NCBI GenBank assembly: GCA_030159075.1
Contig: BROG01000026.1
Span: 1,395,501-1,459,500 of the forward strand
Length of the DNA: 64,000 nt
Direction of reading: 5' to 3'
From: Atrina japonica
Lineage: Eukaryota; Mollusca; Bivalvia; Pterioida; Pinnidae
Part shown: positions 34,409 to 45,842 of the stretch, in pieces
How positions within the stretch are numbered: position 1 is the first letter of the stretch
Layout of the letters: every line of letters starts with the position of its first letter
Notes under the pieces: generated by a model
Seen by the model: the letters and a program-made list of their open reading frames with translations, nothing else
What the model was told of the DNA's origin: nothing
Database searches by the model: none
Translations under genes and position numbers: made by a program

Positions 34409-34580
34409 TATGTATGTGTCTAAAAATTCTGAAAACTTTACTATGCTCATAGTTACTTTTCAAATCATACGGCACTGAATGATATTCTAGCAATACAATA
34501 GTTGACAGGTCTAATACTTCCAAATGGTAAAGGGCACCACTCCAATTATTGACCAATCAGATGTATGCTGTTTATTTTTA

Positions 34581-35690
34581 GATCACCTGAGCTGAAGGCT
34601 CAAGTGAACTATTGTGATCACTCCCCGTCCGGCGTCCGTCCGTAAACTTTACATATTTTGGACTTCTTCTCTGAAACCACTGAAGAGTCCTTTACCAAGT
34701 TTGTAGTTTTCAGCCAAATTGACCCAGAATTGGAACCAGGGCAGGGCAGAATAGGTCCCAAACGGTACCCTCTTTAAAAATCTTCTCCAGAACTACTGCA
34801 TAAATTGAAAAAAGGATTGATTCTGATCTACATGGATGTATGATTCAAGTTTGTATTTTTCATAGAAATCAGAATATTAATTTTTTACACGTTTTTGTGG
34901 TCTTTTCAGCCTTTGTCATTTTCATTCATTTTTGCATGATTTACTCAACTATTTCCCCTTGCATTCACTAAGATGCATTCATTTGATGTGTTTTACTTGT
35001 AATTAGGTGAAAAAATGTTATTTTGCAATAATTTTGCAGAAATTTAATTTATTGAATTTTTATGAAATTTTTAAGACTGCAAAAAAAGAGGGGGGAGGGT
35101 GCATTTTTCACACTATCAGCTTGTGTTTCAAAACTACTGAAGGAATTTTGACCTAACTTTACAGGAAGCAAGTGTTCAGGGTACTTTACCAATTTTGTAG
35201 TTTTCAGCCAGATTGGCCCAGGGGTGGATCCAGGGCGGGGTAAAATAAGTTCCAAAACGTACCCTCTTTAAAAATCTTCTTCAGAACCACTACATAAATT
35301 GAAAAACGGATTGTTTCTGAGTGATCTACATGGATGTCTGATTAAAATTGTATTTTTCATAGAAATTGGAATATTAATTATTGACATGTTTTTGAGGTCT
35401 TCACAGACTTTGTCATTTTCATTCATTTTTGCATGATTTCCTCAATTATCTCCCCTTGCATTCACAGTGATGCATTAAAGTGTTTTACTTGAATATAGTT
35501 GAAGAAATGTTTTTGTGCAAGAATTTTGCAGAAATTTGATTTCTATAATTTTTGATGAATTTCTTAAAACAACAATATTTATGTTTCTTGGCCAGATCAG
35601 CCTACATGTACATTTTCTTCTTGGTCTTCTTTCCACATTTGTAGATGGTTGTCAGGTGAGCGATTGAGGCCGTCTTGGGCCTCTTGTTTT
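34581..35690 (+). repeat. Dispersed repeat, GATCACCTGAGC .. GGCCTCTTGTTTT, about 1.1 kb
   Basis: Starts 'gatcacctgagctgaaggctc', with 'gtccggcgtccgtccgtaaac', and ends 'caggtgagcgattgaggc...gggcctcttgtttt'. The middle is an approximate duplication of about 490 bp ('tttgtagttttcagcca', 'taccctctttaaaaatcttc', 'ctacatggatgt' occur twice). I know this repeat type from bivalve genomes. A match to its tail (aggcctcttgttt) is at about 21248. Confidence 0.65.
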
Positions 35691-37560
35691 CTTTTGTTAT
35701 ATGTTGATTAATTGCCACATTCAAATATCAGTGCAATATCAAGTGTTTTAGGGTCATAAACTCTTTTGCATGGTCATGAACTAGTTCATCTGCTGTTTTC
35801 TTTTCCTTTTTTTGCAGGGGTAGGGGGTGTCAGATTGTAAATGTGATCATATAGAATAAATGTAAATTATAAACATATTGTAAATATACAAACACATGCT
35901 TTCACTGTATGTTTTATGTAAATAATGAATATTTACATTTGAAATGCTGAATATAGCACCTGAAGAATCTGACATTGATAGCATCTACATAGTAGCTTCC
36001 CTTTGTTGAGTTGTCATTCAGTAGCTGTCAAAATAGAGAAAGTTTTTAAAGAATTTGATAATGATGTCATCTACGTAGTTACCTCCCCTTAGTAAGTATA
36101 CATAGTTGTCTCCCTTTATTAAGTCATCACCCAGTAACTCATGCTGTCAAAAAAAGTTTCCTTAAATTTACTTAAATTTTTAAAAGAATCTGACATTGAC
36201 TCCATCCCCATACAAGTTTGTAACTGAGTAGTTATATGTATGGCAGATCATGTCTATTTCTTGTTAAGAATATATTTCATTTGTGATACAGTACTGTATG
36301 TGCACACCATGATATACACCATTTATTACTGTTACTGTTTGAACATAGCCAATGCTCCTCAAATTTTGTATCAAGTATCCCTTGAGTTGATTAAAAAAGT
36401 CAAATTCCTGTCTTTAGGGTTTCTAGTGATAAAGCTTATGTGTAAATGAAATGTTGTATCTAAGCAAAACTGTATTTAAAGGCTAATTCTTTTTTTTATA
36501 GATTTATAGTCTTTAGATAATTATTCCCCTTTTCCGTATCTTTATCACTGTATTTTTTTGTCAGCATTACATTTAATGTTTTTATTCATTTGACAACAAC
36601 TTGCTTGTTTTCCTTATCATTATATTTGTTTCTGCTTTGCACTAGAATGGAAAGATCTAGAGTTTAACAGAATTTCTTATCAAGGAGAAAACTGAGTTCT
36701 AATAAAAAACTGTTAAACAATGTCACATTTCAGTATTAGAATTTGTATAAGGAAGAAAACTACTGGGTAATGTTGAAAGTGTACAGTTTTATGTGACACA
36801 TGGCGATGAGATTTAAGGTAAGGTAAAATTGAAAAAGTCATGATCAGCTATTAAAAAGAAACGGCTTAAGACTTTTATAAAACAAGCCCCTGAATTTGTA
36901 AAATGAAAACAAGATCAAACACAAGTTGATTAAAACATGTATTAGGCATATGATTTATTTTTTTGTGTCTGGATTGTTGAAATAACTTGTTAACCCCTAG
37001 AGACACATTTGGACTTGTCTGATTTACAGCAGAGTCTATTGGTTTTCAGGGGTTGACTTAATGGTTTATATACAACGAAGCTGAGTTTATCCTTTTCTTC
37101 TTGTCATTAACTACGGTTACAAAGTAAAACATAATCTTGGCAGTAATGTTTATCAGGAAGCAGAAAATGATTGTGTGATTTGTGCCATTTTGATCAAATT
37201 TTAACCCCCTTTACCCCAAGTCTTTTGATAGTAAATGTATGCTCTTCTCAGTTGTATAAGGTCAACCTATTATGATCTGTGGGGTTGACAGGATTTATGT
37301 GTCAGTATGGAAGCATGATCTGAACTAAGCATAAAGTTCAAATAAAATTCTGCATCATGGTATTACTGTGTAAGAATTATGTGATGAAATTTCTAATGTT
37401 TGATACCAATTTTTATATAACATTTTTATTGAATCTCTTTGACTTTCTCTCTAATTTATATATTCAACTTATATTTGCATCCATCTGTTTTACGATTTTA
37501 TGAGAAATGAGGATAGATATCTAAAATGTGATATCTTGTATACAAAATGTCTGCATTATC
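35691..37560. other. Gene-free AT-rich stretch with two foldbacks
   Basis: No exon-like frame was found. Foldback-family copies lie at 36990-37060 (taacccctag to caggggttga) and 37202-37290 (ttaacccccttt to gtggggttga). Confidence 0.45.
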
Positions 37561-37583
37561 GATCATTTGATATCAAAGTTTAG

Positions 37584-38165
37584 AACTTGGATATCTCGTT
37601 CACAGTTCTGAATCACCAGACCATAGATATCACGTCCAGAATGGTGATATCTTATATCCAGATTGTATGTAGCATCAGTATATTGATATCACATGTCCAG
37701 AATGGTGAAATTTTATATCCATAATCTGTGGTATCAGCCCCTTGATATCACGGGTCCAAAATGGTGATATCTTATATCCATAATCTGTGGTATCAGCCCC
37801 TTGATATCACGGGTCCAAAATGGTGATATCTTATATCCATAATCTGTGGTATCAGCACCTTGATATCACATGTCCAGAATGGTGATATCTTATATCCATA
37901 ATCTGTGGTATCAGCCCCTTGATATCACATGTCCAGAATGGTGATATCTTATATCCATAATCTGTGGTATCAGCCCCTTGATATCACGGGTCCAAAATGG
38001 TAATATCTTATATCCATTATCTGTAGTATCAGCCCCTTGATATCATCGGTCCAAAATGGTGATATCTTATATCCATTATCTGTAGTATCAGCCCCTTGAT
38101 ATCATCGGTCCAAAATGGTGATATCTTATATCCTGAATTAAATTGTTTATACTGCCAGTTGATTG
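37584..38165. repeat. Minisatellite, 59-bp unit, about 9 copies
   Basis: Unit: 'gatatcttatatccataatc', then 'tgtggtatcagccccttgat', then 'atcacgggtccaaaatggt'. The central copies (37740-38120) are nearly identical and the outer ones diverged. The word 'gatatc' recurs twice per unit. Confidence 0.88.
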
Positions 38166-38459
38166 ATATCACTTTTCTAAAATCTAGATAATTTGTGTCT
38201 ACATGTTTGTAATGTTACTATTTATAGTCTATTTTTATCATATGTCTAGTATGTTGAAGTTACAGTAACTTTTTATTGTCCATCTCTCTTATTGTTATTG
38301 TCACAGATCCCTAATTTCAGTATTAACATTTTTTTATCTTACGGTATCTAAATGTCTTTATGTTCAGAAATTCATTGTCACATGAGTAGAATATTGGTAT
38401 CCCTCCATATCCCTCCATATCAGAATCTAATGTCCAAAATATAGAACATTTATTTTGTG

Positions 38460-38486
38460 TGCGTGTGTGTGTGTGTGTGTGTGTGA
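38460..38486. repeat. (GT)n microsatellite
   Basis: About 13 GT units with one imperfect start (gtgtgcgtgtgt). Confidence 0.85.
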
Positions 38487-38680
38487 GCTGTAATTGTCGC
38501 ATGATTCTATATACAACATACATGTATACTTCTGTTTCAGATTGAGATGTCTGGAATATAGAATATTTGTATAAAAAACATCCCTGCATCTAGCATGTCA
38601 CTATTACATGAATAACATTGTTGTACTTTTCTTTTCCTCAGATATGTGTCACACTGCATTAATATTGATATCATAATTTT

Positions 38681-38767
38681 TACCATTTCACCCTAAGTAT
38701 CTTAATGGTATGTTCTTTTCTCTTGTATTAGACAAGTCTATCATGGTGTCTGGGGTGGAAGAGTTAA
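38681..38767. mobile_element. Short foldback repeat, 87 bp
   Basis: 'accatttcaccctaagtatc' pairs in part with 'ggggtggaagagttaa'. The centre 'ttaatggtatgttcttttct' is shared with 46719-46805 and 55758-55847. Confidence 0.6.
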
Positions 38768-38829
38768 AATCAAAATGCTAGAATTTCTGTGTGTTGTTTT
38801 TACAGGGAAAATGTCACAAACTTAAGATG

Positions 38830-39320
38830 TTAGTTAAGGATATAAAAAATCATTGTTAGATTAAGGTTTAAGAATCATTGTTACTTTAAGATTTCAGAAA
38901 TCATAATGATAAGTTTAGATATAAGAATCTTGTTCGTTTATGATATCAGAAATCATGGTGTTAATTCAAGAAATTGGAATCATTATGTTAGATTAAGATT
39001 TCAGAAATCATGGTCATTATGTTAGATTAAGATTTCAGAAATCATGGTGTTAATTCAAGAAATTGGAATCATTATGTTAGATTAAGATTTCAGAAATCAT
39101 GGTGTTAATTCAAGAAATTGGAATCATTATATATTAGATTAAGATTTCAGAAATCGGAATCATTATGGTGTTAATTTTCAGAAATCATGGTGTTAATTCA
39201 AGAAATTGGAATCATTATATTAGATTAAGATTTCAGAAATCATGGTGTTAGTTTGAGATATTAGAATCATTATGTTAGATTGAGATATTAGAAATCATGA
39301 TTTTAGTTTTCAGATATAAA
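38830..39320. repeat. Minisatellite, 55-bp unit
   Basis: Unit: 'gttagattaagatttcagaa', then 'atcatggtgttaattcaaga', then 'aattggaatcattat'. About 5 good copies between 38960 and 39300 plus diverged flanks; some copies are partial or fused. Confidence 0.85.
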
Positions 39321-41860
39321 AATGATGATTCAAGTTTTTACCCAATAAAACCAACATTTAGATACAGTATTCAATATTTCTATATGAATAAAACCTTTTT
39401 ATTTACATGTAATTCATAATGCATTTCACATTTTAGTGTTCTATTTGCCATAGAGTCCATGATTTTTAAATTTTTATCAACCAACTTTAAAATTAATAAT
39501 AATAATAGTAGGGTGTTAATTCTTCAGGTTTAGTAAAACTAATGTATACAATATTTTCTTAGCTTCTTGTATTGAAGCAATATAAGCTGTCATAGTGGTG
39601 ATTTTTGTCCCTAAACATATAGACGAGAATATGATAAAAATTGTGTTCAAATACATTATAAAACATGTGAAACATTGTAAAATATCTTCTTTTTGAAGTT
39701 TTTAATTTTATTAGAAGTTAAGTTTTCCCATACTTTAAAAAATCTGGTTGTATTTCGGTATGCAATGAACTTTCAGATAAACTCTGTCACCATATCAAAT
39801 GTGCTTCGTAATTCGATCAGAGGGATCTCGGTCCTTAACATGCTTGGCCTATCAGCAATCTCGGCTCTGACAAAATCGGCGTATGTTAAAGTCGGCCTAT
39901 TTTTTTGTGTTTTATATCTACTTTTAAAAATACAAGATGTTATTTTTTATTGGAAAGTACATGTATTATATAAAATATGTGTTTTTCAACTCTATTTTTA
40001 ATACCTAAAGCAAATAAAAATATCAGGTTACTGAAAAAAATTTTTTCCAATTTTTAATGTTACCCTGAAATGAATGCTGACATTGCCAAAATCCAAACAA
40101 TATAAATGTGAAAACTATGCGTATCTCATGTTTTACAATGTCACATGTGTCAAGAATGATAAAACTCTGAATGCAATGGGACGAGTTAAAACTGGGTCAA
40201 GATCACCCGATATACCTGGCACGTGTACAATTTCAGAAACAAACATTTTGAAAAGATGGAAAAAATCAACTTTGCCTGATTTAGGTATGAAATGATGATA
40301 TACTAAAATAAACACAAAAGGTAATAAGTATAGAATATATATTTATCTTCCTATAACATACTGAAAGTTAATTTGCAATGCTCAGAATAATGGCGAACAA
40401 AAAAAGACTGATATAAGTGGTTACATTTGGCGAGATTGTTGCAGTTATATGTATGCATTTGTTATCCTAACCACCAGGTGGTCTCTTTGGGATATATATG
40501 AGATAAAATATTACATAAAATGAGCATGTAAAATTTTTCACATACGACAGCTCATATCGCTTTAATTTGACTTTTCAATGTGTATGGCTTCAAATTCAGC
40601 CAAGATGAAGTTGTCATTATGTTTGCAGTGTGATAAAATGGAACCATTGATGTGGAACCACTGTCATAGAAGGCTACCTGTCTTGTGAAACTGAATTCTG
40701 AAAACTGCTTAATACATCTTTTTAACACTCTATCAGCTCTTTAATCACTCTTGTGATGTGAAGAACAAAATACCACATATCTAGTAAAATTACAGATACA
40801 ACTAGGCAACATGTTTAATTAAAAATAAAGTAGCCCAAATATATGCCCTTGAGACACTGCATTGTAGAAAAGTTCAGATTGCTGAAAAGCTAAAAATATT
40901 GGCTTTTACCAGTTGCCAAAGATTGGCATTGATCGCAAAAACCTGGCTAGATTTAGTGATACGAGAAGGCTTTAAGATATGGTATGTCAGACACTCATCA
41001 CTCTTTAGTGTGTTTTTGTAGGTAGTGGCCAACTTTTTGATAATCCCCTGCCTTCGTTTTTTCTTGTTGGAATGTAGAATCTGCTTGGACTTCAACATTT
41101 AAGCTTAAGAAGTACATTTTAAAAATCTTGTAATTTGTTTAAATTTGCCGCCTTGCCAAGTTGTCCCAGAGGCACCTATAAAAGCGATTTTAATTTAAAG
41201 AGTTCCTCTAATGGAAATATAACATATTGAGTGATACTTTAAATAGAACTGTCTGGTAAGTTCACATCCCATGGGTAGAAGGGATGATCTGTTTAGACAA
41301 GTTCCACTCTACTTTCAAATCAACCAAGGCATTTACATTATTTTGTACTACATGTATGTCAGTATTTTTATATACATGCATCATCAATACCATTACCATA
41401 TATGGCAGTAGTATCATCTCAGTGTATGTCATGTGACCACATTAACATATACAAGTAAATCATGTGACCATATTGGACTTTGTTATTATATACTTAAAGC
41501 ACATGGCAAATTTTTAGCAACTCTTTTTTATTATTGTATATGATTATCTTAAGTTGTTGTGAGAGATATAATTAAAATATAATAGTCAATTGTAGTATTG
41601 ACTTATAATTATTATTATCATAATTATAATTACCTTGTAAAATTAATAACTTATGTGAAATTTATTTTATTTAGTTTTTTTTAAATGTCTTGTGCTATAT
41701 ATATATATTGATAATATTATGTACAACGTAAATTGCTTGCCATGCAGATAATAAATTATTTACTATAGGAATGGCTTTCACTGATTATTTTAATTGCCAA
41801 CGAAATCCATGATTTCATTTGTTTACATGCTTTAGTCATTTGCATTTCATTTGTCGGTAA
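39321..41860. other. Gene-free stretch
   Basis: Open frames at 39693-40001 (+), 40074-40295 (+) and 41098-40874 (-) have no recognisable domain and no matching splice partners. The part 39790-39905 is less AT-rich than its surroundings but was not identified. Confidence 0.4.
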
Positions 41861-41950
41861 AGGTTTTATGTACTTGCTGAAGGCCACTGCTTTCCTCCAT
41901 CTTTAAAAACTTACCGTCACCATATAAGTGGCGTTAAACACTTCAAAAAT
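41861..41950 (+). mobile_element. SINE 3' tail fragment
   Basis: 'gtacttgctgaaggccactg' then 'tttcctccat', 'caccatataagtggcgttaaacac'. The same tail plan recurs at 42880-42985 and 47690-47780. Confidence 0.55.
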
Positions 41951-41999
41951 TGACAGGATTTGTGTACTGTCAGGTGATACTTATACATTGTACATACAT

Positions 42000-42760
42000 T
42001 TAAAGAAACGGCTTGCCGTGGACAAAATGTCAATCCACAATTGGAAGGCCTGAGGTTCGGTGCCCACACTGATGAATTGAAGAAGTCGCTATGAGGGCCG
42101 TATGACATCATATTTTGAAAATAAACGTTGTTTATATTCACAATCTCCAAAAGATAATGTTTGGAAAAAAGAAAGATATATTTATTTACACAGTCACTGT
42201 AAGGCATGTATGACATCATATTTGGAAAAAATTACATTTTTTGTCCAGAGACATTGTCTTGAAGCGAGAAATAAATTTTTCAGAAAAATTATATACATGT
42301 ATTCATCAACCAGACTGATGAATTGATGATTTAATGAATTGACAAAGAAACTATGATGGACCTAACTGAAGATGTAATTTGTACGGTGAAACCTATCTTC
42401 AGAGACCACCTGCCTTTTGAGACCACTTTCTGGGAACCACTCAGTTGAATTATCCTTTAATTAAAACCCTCTTTTAAGGGACCACTTGTCTTTTGAGACT
42501 GTATTTTAGTGTCGAATAAGGTGGTCTTTCAAGACAGGTTCCTCCGTATTCAAAATGTTCATCAACTTATCAATCAGATCAATGAATTAACGTGGTCGCT
42601 AGGAGGGACTTGTGACTTTGAAATTAAAAGTCCTGGAACACAAAAATAAAGTTTAAGGAAAAAAATTGTTTGTCAACTCGTCAACCAGATTGATGACTTG
42701 AAGAAGTTGACATTTTGACACTTGTCATGCTTACATCATTGTGTTTTCAAGTCTTATCCA
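42000..42760. repeat. Diverged tandem units around 'catcaaccagactgatgaat'
   Basis: Three rough units share 'ca.actgatgaattgaagaag', 'gtatgacatcatat.ttg' and 'gtca.c' blocks (near 42070, 42300 and 42560-42710). A pogo-type MITE (42384-42546) is inserted between them. The frames in this part are repeat-derived. Confidence 0.5.
42384..42546. mobile_element. Pogo-type MITE, CGGTGAAACCTATCTTC start
   Basis: TA flanks CGGTGAAACCT..GACAGGTTCCTCCG. The interior 'agagaccacctgccttttga' and 'ttttgagact' matches 22952, 57713 and 60338. 163 bp. Confidence 0.75.
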
Positions 42761-42879
42761 AAAGACTTCGACTTTCTTTTTTGACGGCACATTTTGAACC
42801 ATGAAGACTCATTTCTGGTCTGTGCAGTTTCGAGCCTCACTGAAACTTAAGCTAACTTTTGTGAGAAAAATTTTTCCAG

Positions 42880-42985
42880 TTCACTTGCAGAAGGCCAGTG
42901 GTCTCTTCCCAGGTACACTGTAACCAGCTTCCCTCCACCACCATATAACTGAAAATTTGTTGAGTGTGGTGTAAAATAAAAATCA
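42880..42985 (+). mobile_element. SINE 3' tail fragment
   Basis: 'ttcacttgcagaaggccagt', 'cttccctccaccaccatata' and 'tgttgagtgtggtgtaaaat' followed by A-rich sequence. Same family as 41861 and 47630. Confidence 0.6.
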
Positions 42986-43189
42986 AAATTCAAATACTAA
43001 GCCATAGCATAAGAAGTGAAAGTTACATGTCTTTCATGACTTTGATTATCCCATACAATAATGATGTCCTTACAAGTAAAAAGATCAACAAGTAGTAACT
43101 TTACTGATTTTAATCATATATTTTATTAAATAATTTCCTTAGCACTACAATTATAGAAACATATGATGTTTGAGCATGTAGTTATGGCA

Positions 43190-43435
43190 TCATCAACTTA
43201 ATGTCCATTATGTGACATCATCAACTTGATATACATTATGAGACATCATCAACTTGATGTCCATTATGTGACATCATCAATTTTATATACATTATATGAC
43301 ATCATCAACTTGATGTCCATTATGTGACATCATCAACTTTATATACATTATATGACATCAACTTGATGTCCATTATGTGACATCATCAACTTTATATACA
43401 TTATATGACATCATCAACTTAGAGTCAGATATCTG
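43190..43435. repeat. Minisatellite, about 30-bp unit (tgacatcatcaacttgatgt)
   Basis: About 8 copies of 'tgacatcatcaacttgatgt' plus 'ccattatg' or 'atacattata', alternating as an A-B higher-order unit. Weak relatives (tgacatcata) continue to about 43980. Confidence 0.85.
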
Positions 43436-44727
43436 ACATCATAATGCTGATAATTGACTGAATGTCATTACACTGACAGACAATGACGTTATAGTCACTT
43501 TCAAACAAAATCGTACTATCATTATCACAATTTTCAGTCATCAGATCAAATAATAATTGACTGGATGTAATGTAGACAGACAGACACAAAACTGACATTA
43601 TAATACCCATCTCTAACATAAAAAGGCAAACATATAAACTTGACTGTTTTGCATGTTGTCATCATAATATTACTTAATTTAAAAAAATATATAACACTAT
43701 ACATAATACTGAATTTTTTATAAACAGTATTGACATCATGATGATAATCATGTGACTAAACTGACATTGAAATTGATGAACTTAGCATTGAAATAGCATA
43801 ACAATAAACAGTGTAACCGACATCATAATGATCAATTTTATAATGTCAATACTGACTGATTTCTTTGTACACTGACACCACATAACTTAACTTAATACTT
43901 ACATTGACATCACAATAACCAGACAAAACCACAAACATGTTGACATTATATTTGTTGACATCATACATACATAAATGTTATTAAGACAAACATATTAATG
44001 TGTAAAGCACCATTGATATTGTCTTATTAGCAGTAAAACAAAAACATAAAAAGATTTTCAGTTTATCAAAAAATTAAATTAAATTAATTATTCTTTGGCA
44101 ATGATACCTGTTTAACTAATAATTTGAAACTTATAAACAAAAACATTTTGTTTCACTGTAAGGGCTAAATCTTTGATGGTCACATGAAATTACCAACTAA
44201 AATAATGATTTCAATTTATCTGTTAAAACTTAATTTTGTCTTCACAGTTCATTTCTTCTGTATTTTATTTTCTTTGCAAAATCTAAATTTGACATAACTT
44301 ATTCTGTACCATGTAAACTGAGCAATTATCTGTACTATCCGTGTAACAATAAGTGTTACTCTGTAAAACCTGGATCCAAGGTAAACAAATACTCAGTGCT
44401 TTATTAACCTATTTATTAACACATTATTTAGGCTGCAACTGACATTTCTTGTATATTTATGACATAAAATCATGAATAAAGATAAATGTTGAAAATAATT
44501 GCTAAATTGTAGAAGATACAAAAAAGCATTTGAGTACATACTCAAGTTTGACTAGGTCTTCCATACTCATGGTTCATACTGGTATTTTTCATTTTTATGG
44601 TGAAATCATAAATTTGAAATATTTTCATGGAATGAACAAAATCATACATGTAATGTCTTTCCTATTCAGTCACATTTAGAAGTTATATTTAAAATAATAA
44701 TAATAATAAACAAACAATATATATGTA
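43436..44727. other. Gene-free AT-rich stretch
   Basis: Scattered 'tgacatcat' words to 43980, then plain AT-rich DNA. No gene seen. Confidence 0.45.
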
Positions 44728-44903
44728 CAGTAAAACCTGAATTAGTAACCACCTGTGTATAAAGACCACCTGGTCACAAAACCATTTTTGCTGTCCCCAG
44801 TAGTACCATTTGTGTACAAATCACCCTGTATATAAAGACCACCTCCCTATAAAGAATGGTTTTCTTGTGTCCCTAAGGAGGTCATTATATAAAAGTTTCA
44901 CTG
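44728..44903. mobile_element. Pogo-type MITE, CAGTAAAACCTG start
   Basis: TA-flanked element of 176 bp: CAGTAAAACCTG at the left and AAAGTTTCACTG at the right. Close relative of 32302-32486. Confidence 0.8.
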
Positions 44904-45342
44904 TACAGTCAAAATGAAGTATTGAAGAGTTGAGCCTTTAGTACTGAGTAATTTGGTGGCTTTGGGTCCTAGGTTTATAAACAGAAGTGTAAACTGAATA
45001 ACTGTCATAATTGAGCAATATATGTTCATTTTGTAAAATAATCTATTCAAATTAACACGTACTGTTCTGGACCAAAATAGATAAAATTCCTATAACTTGA
45101 TTAACTTAAATAAAAAGACAAAAACAATTATCCTTAAAACAAATGATCATACCATTAAAACATTAGTTGTTTTCAAAAACAGCTGACTAAAGCTTGGCAA
45201 CAAACTTATGAAGATTAACATTTTTTTCTTTTTAGTTTTAACTTTTTATTTAGATTTTGAATTTCATCTTTCATTATTCAAAACATGATAATATTTAGCA
45301 ACAGATTCAAAACAGTCTTGGTGATTATCATTTCTGATTTAT

Positions 45343-45842
45343 TCACAGAGTTGTTTGTTGACCATCCATGTCCAGTTCTGTCCTTTCATCAATGTCCATA
45401 ACTAACTCTTGGCGGTCATCTGAACTGTTCGAGTTTTCTAGATATGTTAAATTGAATTGCCTCTCCATCATTTCCAAGTTGCTTGAACCAGGTGCAGGTG
45501 GTCCCCATCCAATTACATGGAATTCTTCATTATCATCATCATCATCAACATTTTCATAATCATCATCAAAATCATCATCATCCTCACTGGCAAGAACACT
45601 GATACTACGAGAATTAAGATTGGCTAAAACCAGAACATTCATGATGGTTTCAGGGAGATATCCCGCAAATATGTAGTTTATTAACATTTGGATCTCCACC
45701 CACTTCCTTAATCGATATTCATCATATGCATCTCGTATCCATTCAATCATCGATCTTCGCTGAAACCAGTGAGATTTGAGTTGTGGGAAGGAATAGTCAT
45801 CCTGTTTCGCAAATCTTTGATCTATCTCTTCCATCCGAGAAT
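45343..45842 (-). CDS. Exon 2 of the unrecognised acidic protein
   Basis: Residues 33-198. The acceptor used is the innermost of four tandem copies (see 45839-46166). The frame continues upstream to an ATG at 45906, but that reading uses intron sequence and a repeat-derived start, so I do not take it as the true N-terminus. Confidence 0.75.

Noticed and set aside
39693..40295. Two + strand frames of 102 and 73 codons
   Set aside because: No recognisable domain, ordinary AT-rich composition, and no splice partner or conserved start context.
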